64,000 nucleotides of DNA from Athripsodes cinereus (lineage: Eukaryota > Arthropoda > Insecta > Trichoptera > Leptoceridae). Positions 61,720-64,000 of the stretch are shown here, piece by piece; within the stretch, counting starts at the first letter, position 1, and every line of letters starts with the position of its first letter. Below the pieces are notes generated by a model. The model was given only the letters and a program-made list of their open reading frames with translations. It was not told where the DNA came from and made no database searches. The DNA is taken from NCBI GenBank assembly GCA_947579605.1, contig OX388315.1:1550001-1614000 (forward strand), read 5' to 3'. A program made the position numbers and the translations under genes.

Positions 61720-63060
61720 TTAAAATTTGGAAGCAGTATGGCGTCTACTGAAAACTCAAAAGAAATATGTGTTTCTAGCAGAAATTATACCAATTTTAGA
61801 ATCTTTTGTTTGCATTATTGAAAGAATATAATTTTCTACATGATGTAATAAGCTAAAAATCTTTATTTGGAAAAATTTATATTTGTTGGTCATCGACTGG
61901 GTGATCAAAGTAGGCGATAAAGTAAATATTGTGGTATATACTCTATAACGCCCAGTAATAGAAGACGTATCAACAGGCCAAAGCCGAGGTGGATAAATGG
62001 ATGGGTCACCCTGCACTGAGATCATAACAGCTTTTGGCAAAGGCGATCTCAGCAGGAAAAAAAACAAAACAAAATCTTAAAAAGTAAAGGCGAAAGAAAA
62101 AAAGTCACGGAAGACATAAAGCAAAAGAGAAAAAAGAGACATCATCAAAAAGAAACAACAGTTATAACATTGTATGCTATGTTGAAAATATCGACAAATA
62201 TATTGTATTAAATTATTTAATACATTATTTAATACAGAGATATCATTATAGTGAACATAAAATAATACATATATATCTATCTTAATCTTTGGGGTCAAAG
62301 TTGTGTGTACTGTGGTGATATTAAGATAATGATTTGATTACAATATGTTTAAAAAGACAACGCACTCAGTGTGACAATGTAATACAAAATATTAATATTT
62401 AATTATTTATTTTTAACATTCTACGATATTACAAATAGAGTGCATTCATTTTTAGGTATAGTGCTTAACTTGTAAAAAATGTCTTGTCAGTCATATCGAT
62501 CTTGCGGTTGTATACGCTAACAATTGATATAATATTCTGTCTGCTGTCTGCCCCAATGATAGATAAAGCTTAGTAAATTTCTGTGTTGAAAGTTTAATAT
62601 CTTTAGTGGCTGCAGAAAGCACTGATTTCCTGGTTTTTAAAGTGACAATTTACGGGTACTTTTATAATGATTATGTAAATAAACTGGTTCGGTCGCACAG
62701 ACAATGATAATATTATGTCCTTTATGTATGAACTTAATAAGTAAAAGCAGTTACAAGTACTATAAAAAAATATAAAATCATTTATCAACTAGCCTCTATG
62801 CCTTATTTTACCGAGAAAGCTAAAATAATGTATCTAGACCGGGTAAAAAAGCTAAAAAATCTAGGTATTTTACATACGTGAGAAAAAACTTTTTTCTATT
62901 TTATAGCCAAATCCTTGTTTGAACAACAGTTAAAAAATAATCAGAAGAGGAATAGCAAAATTATGGTAATCTTAAAAATTGAAAGATGGAAAGAAGGACA
63001 AAAATGTAAAAGCAAATAATTGTTCTGTGATCATATTTAATTTCTATAGGTTAGTACCGA
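61720..63060. other. Intron or spacer, AT-rich
   Basis: No exon, RNA gene or element recognised. The missing dehydrogenase 5' exons are not here. Confidence 0.4.
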
Positions 63061-63070
63061 TTACGAGTTT

Positions 63071-63247
63071 TTTTTTTTTTAAAAGATATATCTGGGTTTG
63101 TTATAAACCCAAATACAACCTTATACACCTTTCACACTAAGCTAAAAGCTTGTGTCGTAAAAGGGGAGTTTTGCCGGCACCTGGGATCGAACCACGGACC
63201 CATTGTTCTGGAGGCCGAGACTCTACCTCCAGGCTACCGACGAACTC
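63071..63247 (-). mobile_element. SINE A, full-length copy
   Basis: Minus strand: TCGTCGGTAGCCTGGAGG, GGTTCGATCCCAGGTGCC, CCCCTTTTACGACACAAGC, AACCCAGATATATC, A-run. Confidence 0.9.
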
Positions 63248-64000
63248 GTTGATACGAAGTTTCATGAATTTCTGCCAAGTTTGTGTTTTAGCAGACATGA
63301 CAAGCATGTTCATTTGCAGTTCGTCCCTAGGTTACCCCATCTGTCAGAAATGTTGTAGTAGTATGAACCAAACCATGCTCACGGCAAGACTCTGTAGAAG
63401 ACCTATTCCAGCACAGTTTATTCAAGTCTGATCTATTCCAACTCATCATCTCAGAAAAAAGGGCAGCTAAGAAATCACAGTATAGGACACTAAAAGTACA
63501 TATTGTAAACAAACAATTAATGTAAATTGTATAATGAAACAGATTTGCATTGCACCAGCAGGTGAGACAACAACAGTAAACAACTTAATTGCAATGAAAA
63601 CTGGACAACCTCCATCCACCATATTATATACTTCTACTGTATCTACAATACATGTTATTTAATAAATATATAATATAAGATCATAGAGAGGAAATACACT
63701 ACGGGTAGGTATATAATTAATAGTGTGCATACTGTAAAAAAAGGTTCTCAAATGTATGGGTGGACACGTAGTTTGGATTACTATGTCAAGTCGACGTGAA
63801 CGCAATGGACATTTGCTGTTTCACTCCCACTTATCTTAAGTATTGTAAATCATACTTCTATTCATAACAATATATTATTTCACAACTTAGAACCAAAGCT
63901 TGTCAAAGATTGATATGAAAATATTTTGGAGCTGAAATTCGATTGCACCCAATATCAATTTATCTTGAAATGAACTTCCAACAAGTACCTTCGGTCAATA
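63248..64000. other. Spacer with a repeat at the right edge
   Basis: 63964-64000 (CTTGAAATGAACTTCCAACA, AGTACCTTCGGTCAATA) repeats 45651-45690. The remainder shows no gene. Confidence 0.5.

Noticed and set aside
55045..64000. Search for the missing 5' exons of the dehydrogenase (GSGNWG-type nucleotide-binding motif)
   Set aside because: Reading the minus strand by eye gave no such segment; they are most likely beyond the right edge.

Overview
The window is AT-rich eukaryotic DNA from an insect nuclear genome: genes have many GT-AG introns, the recognisable proteins are insect-like, and repeats are dense. I cannot fix the order from sequence alone. The glycerol-3-phosphate dehydrogenase and the mix of tRNA-derived SINEs, non-LTR retrotransposons and MITEs would fit a hemipteran-like genome, but this is a guess.

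Layout. Bases 1-1972 (minus) hold an apparently uninterrupted endonuclease plus reverse transcriptase ORF of a non-LTR retrotransposon that runs off the left edge. Bases 2000-7440 are stacked repeats (long hairpin MITEs, SINE pieces, LINE 3' ends). Two head-to-tail chymotrypsin-fold genes follow, each with seven exons and identical intron phases: 7457-12571 encodes a protease homologue in which all three catalytic residues are replaced, and 16117-21857 encodes a trypsin-like enzyme with an intact triad. Both end in a hydrophobic tail. Between 21.9 and 41.3 kb there is mostly repeat and AT-rich DNA, with one candidate terminal exon of an unidentified minus-strand gene (23465-23524). From 55044 down to 41295 (minus) lie the six 3' coding exons of the cytosolic NAD-dependent glycerol-3-phosphate dehydrogenase gene; its 5' exons, including the NAD-binding Gly motif, are beyond the right edge. 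Bases 55.0-64.0 kb appear to be that gene's upstream intron, filled with repeats.

Mobile DNA dominates. One short repeat family (called repeat C here) occurs about twenty times and shares its 3' end with the C-terminal coding end of a LINE also present. There are three or four tRNA-related SINE families, palindromic MITE families with a common end beginning near GGCCTAGTCAAAACAC, hAT MITEs with 8-bp target duplications, and a Tc1/mariner-like MITE.

The most interesting items are: (1) a minimal hammerhead-ribozyme-like motif at 12782-12834 (minus) inside a foldback, with two decayed relatives at about 23180 and 57270, of the kind carried by Penelope-like elements; (2) the active/dead protease tandem pair; (3) two different hAT elements inserted side by side in one target, leaving three copies of the same 8-mer; (4) a three-level nested insertion at 13528-14330; and (5) a 155-bp inverted repeat at 38 kb with arms that differ at one base.
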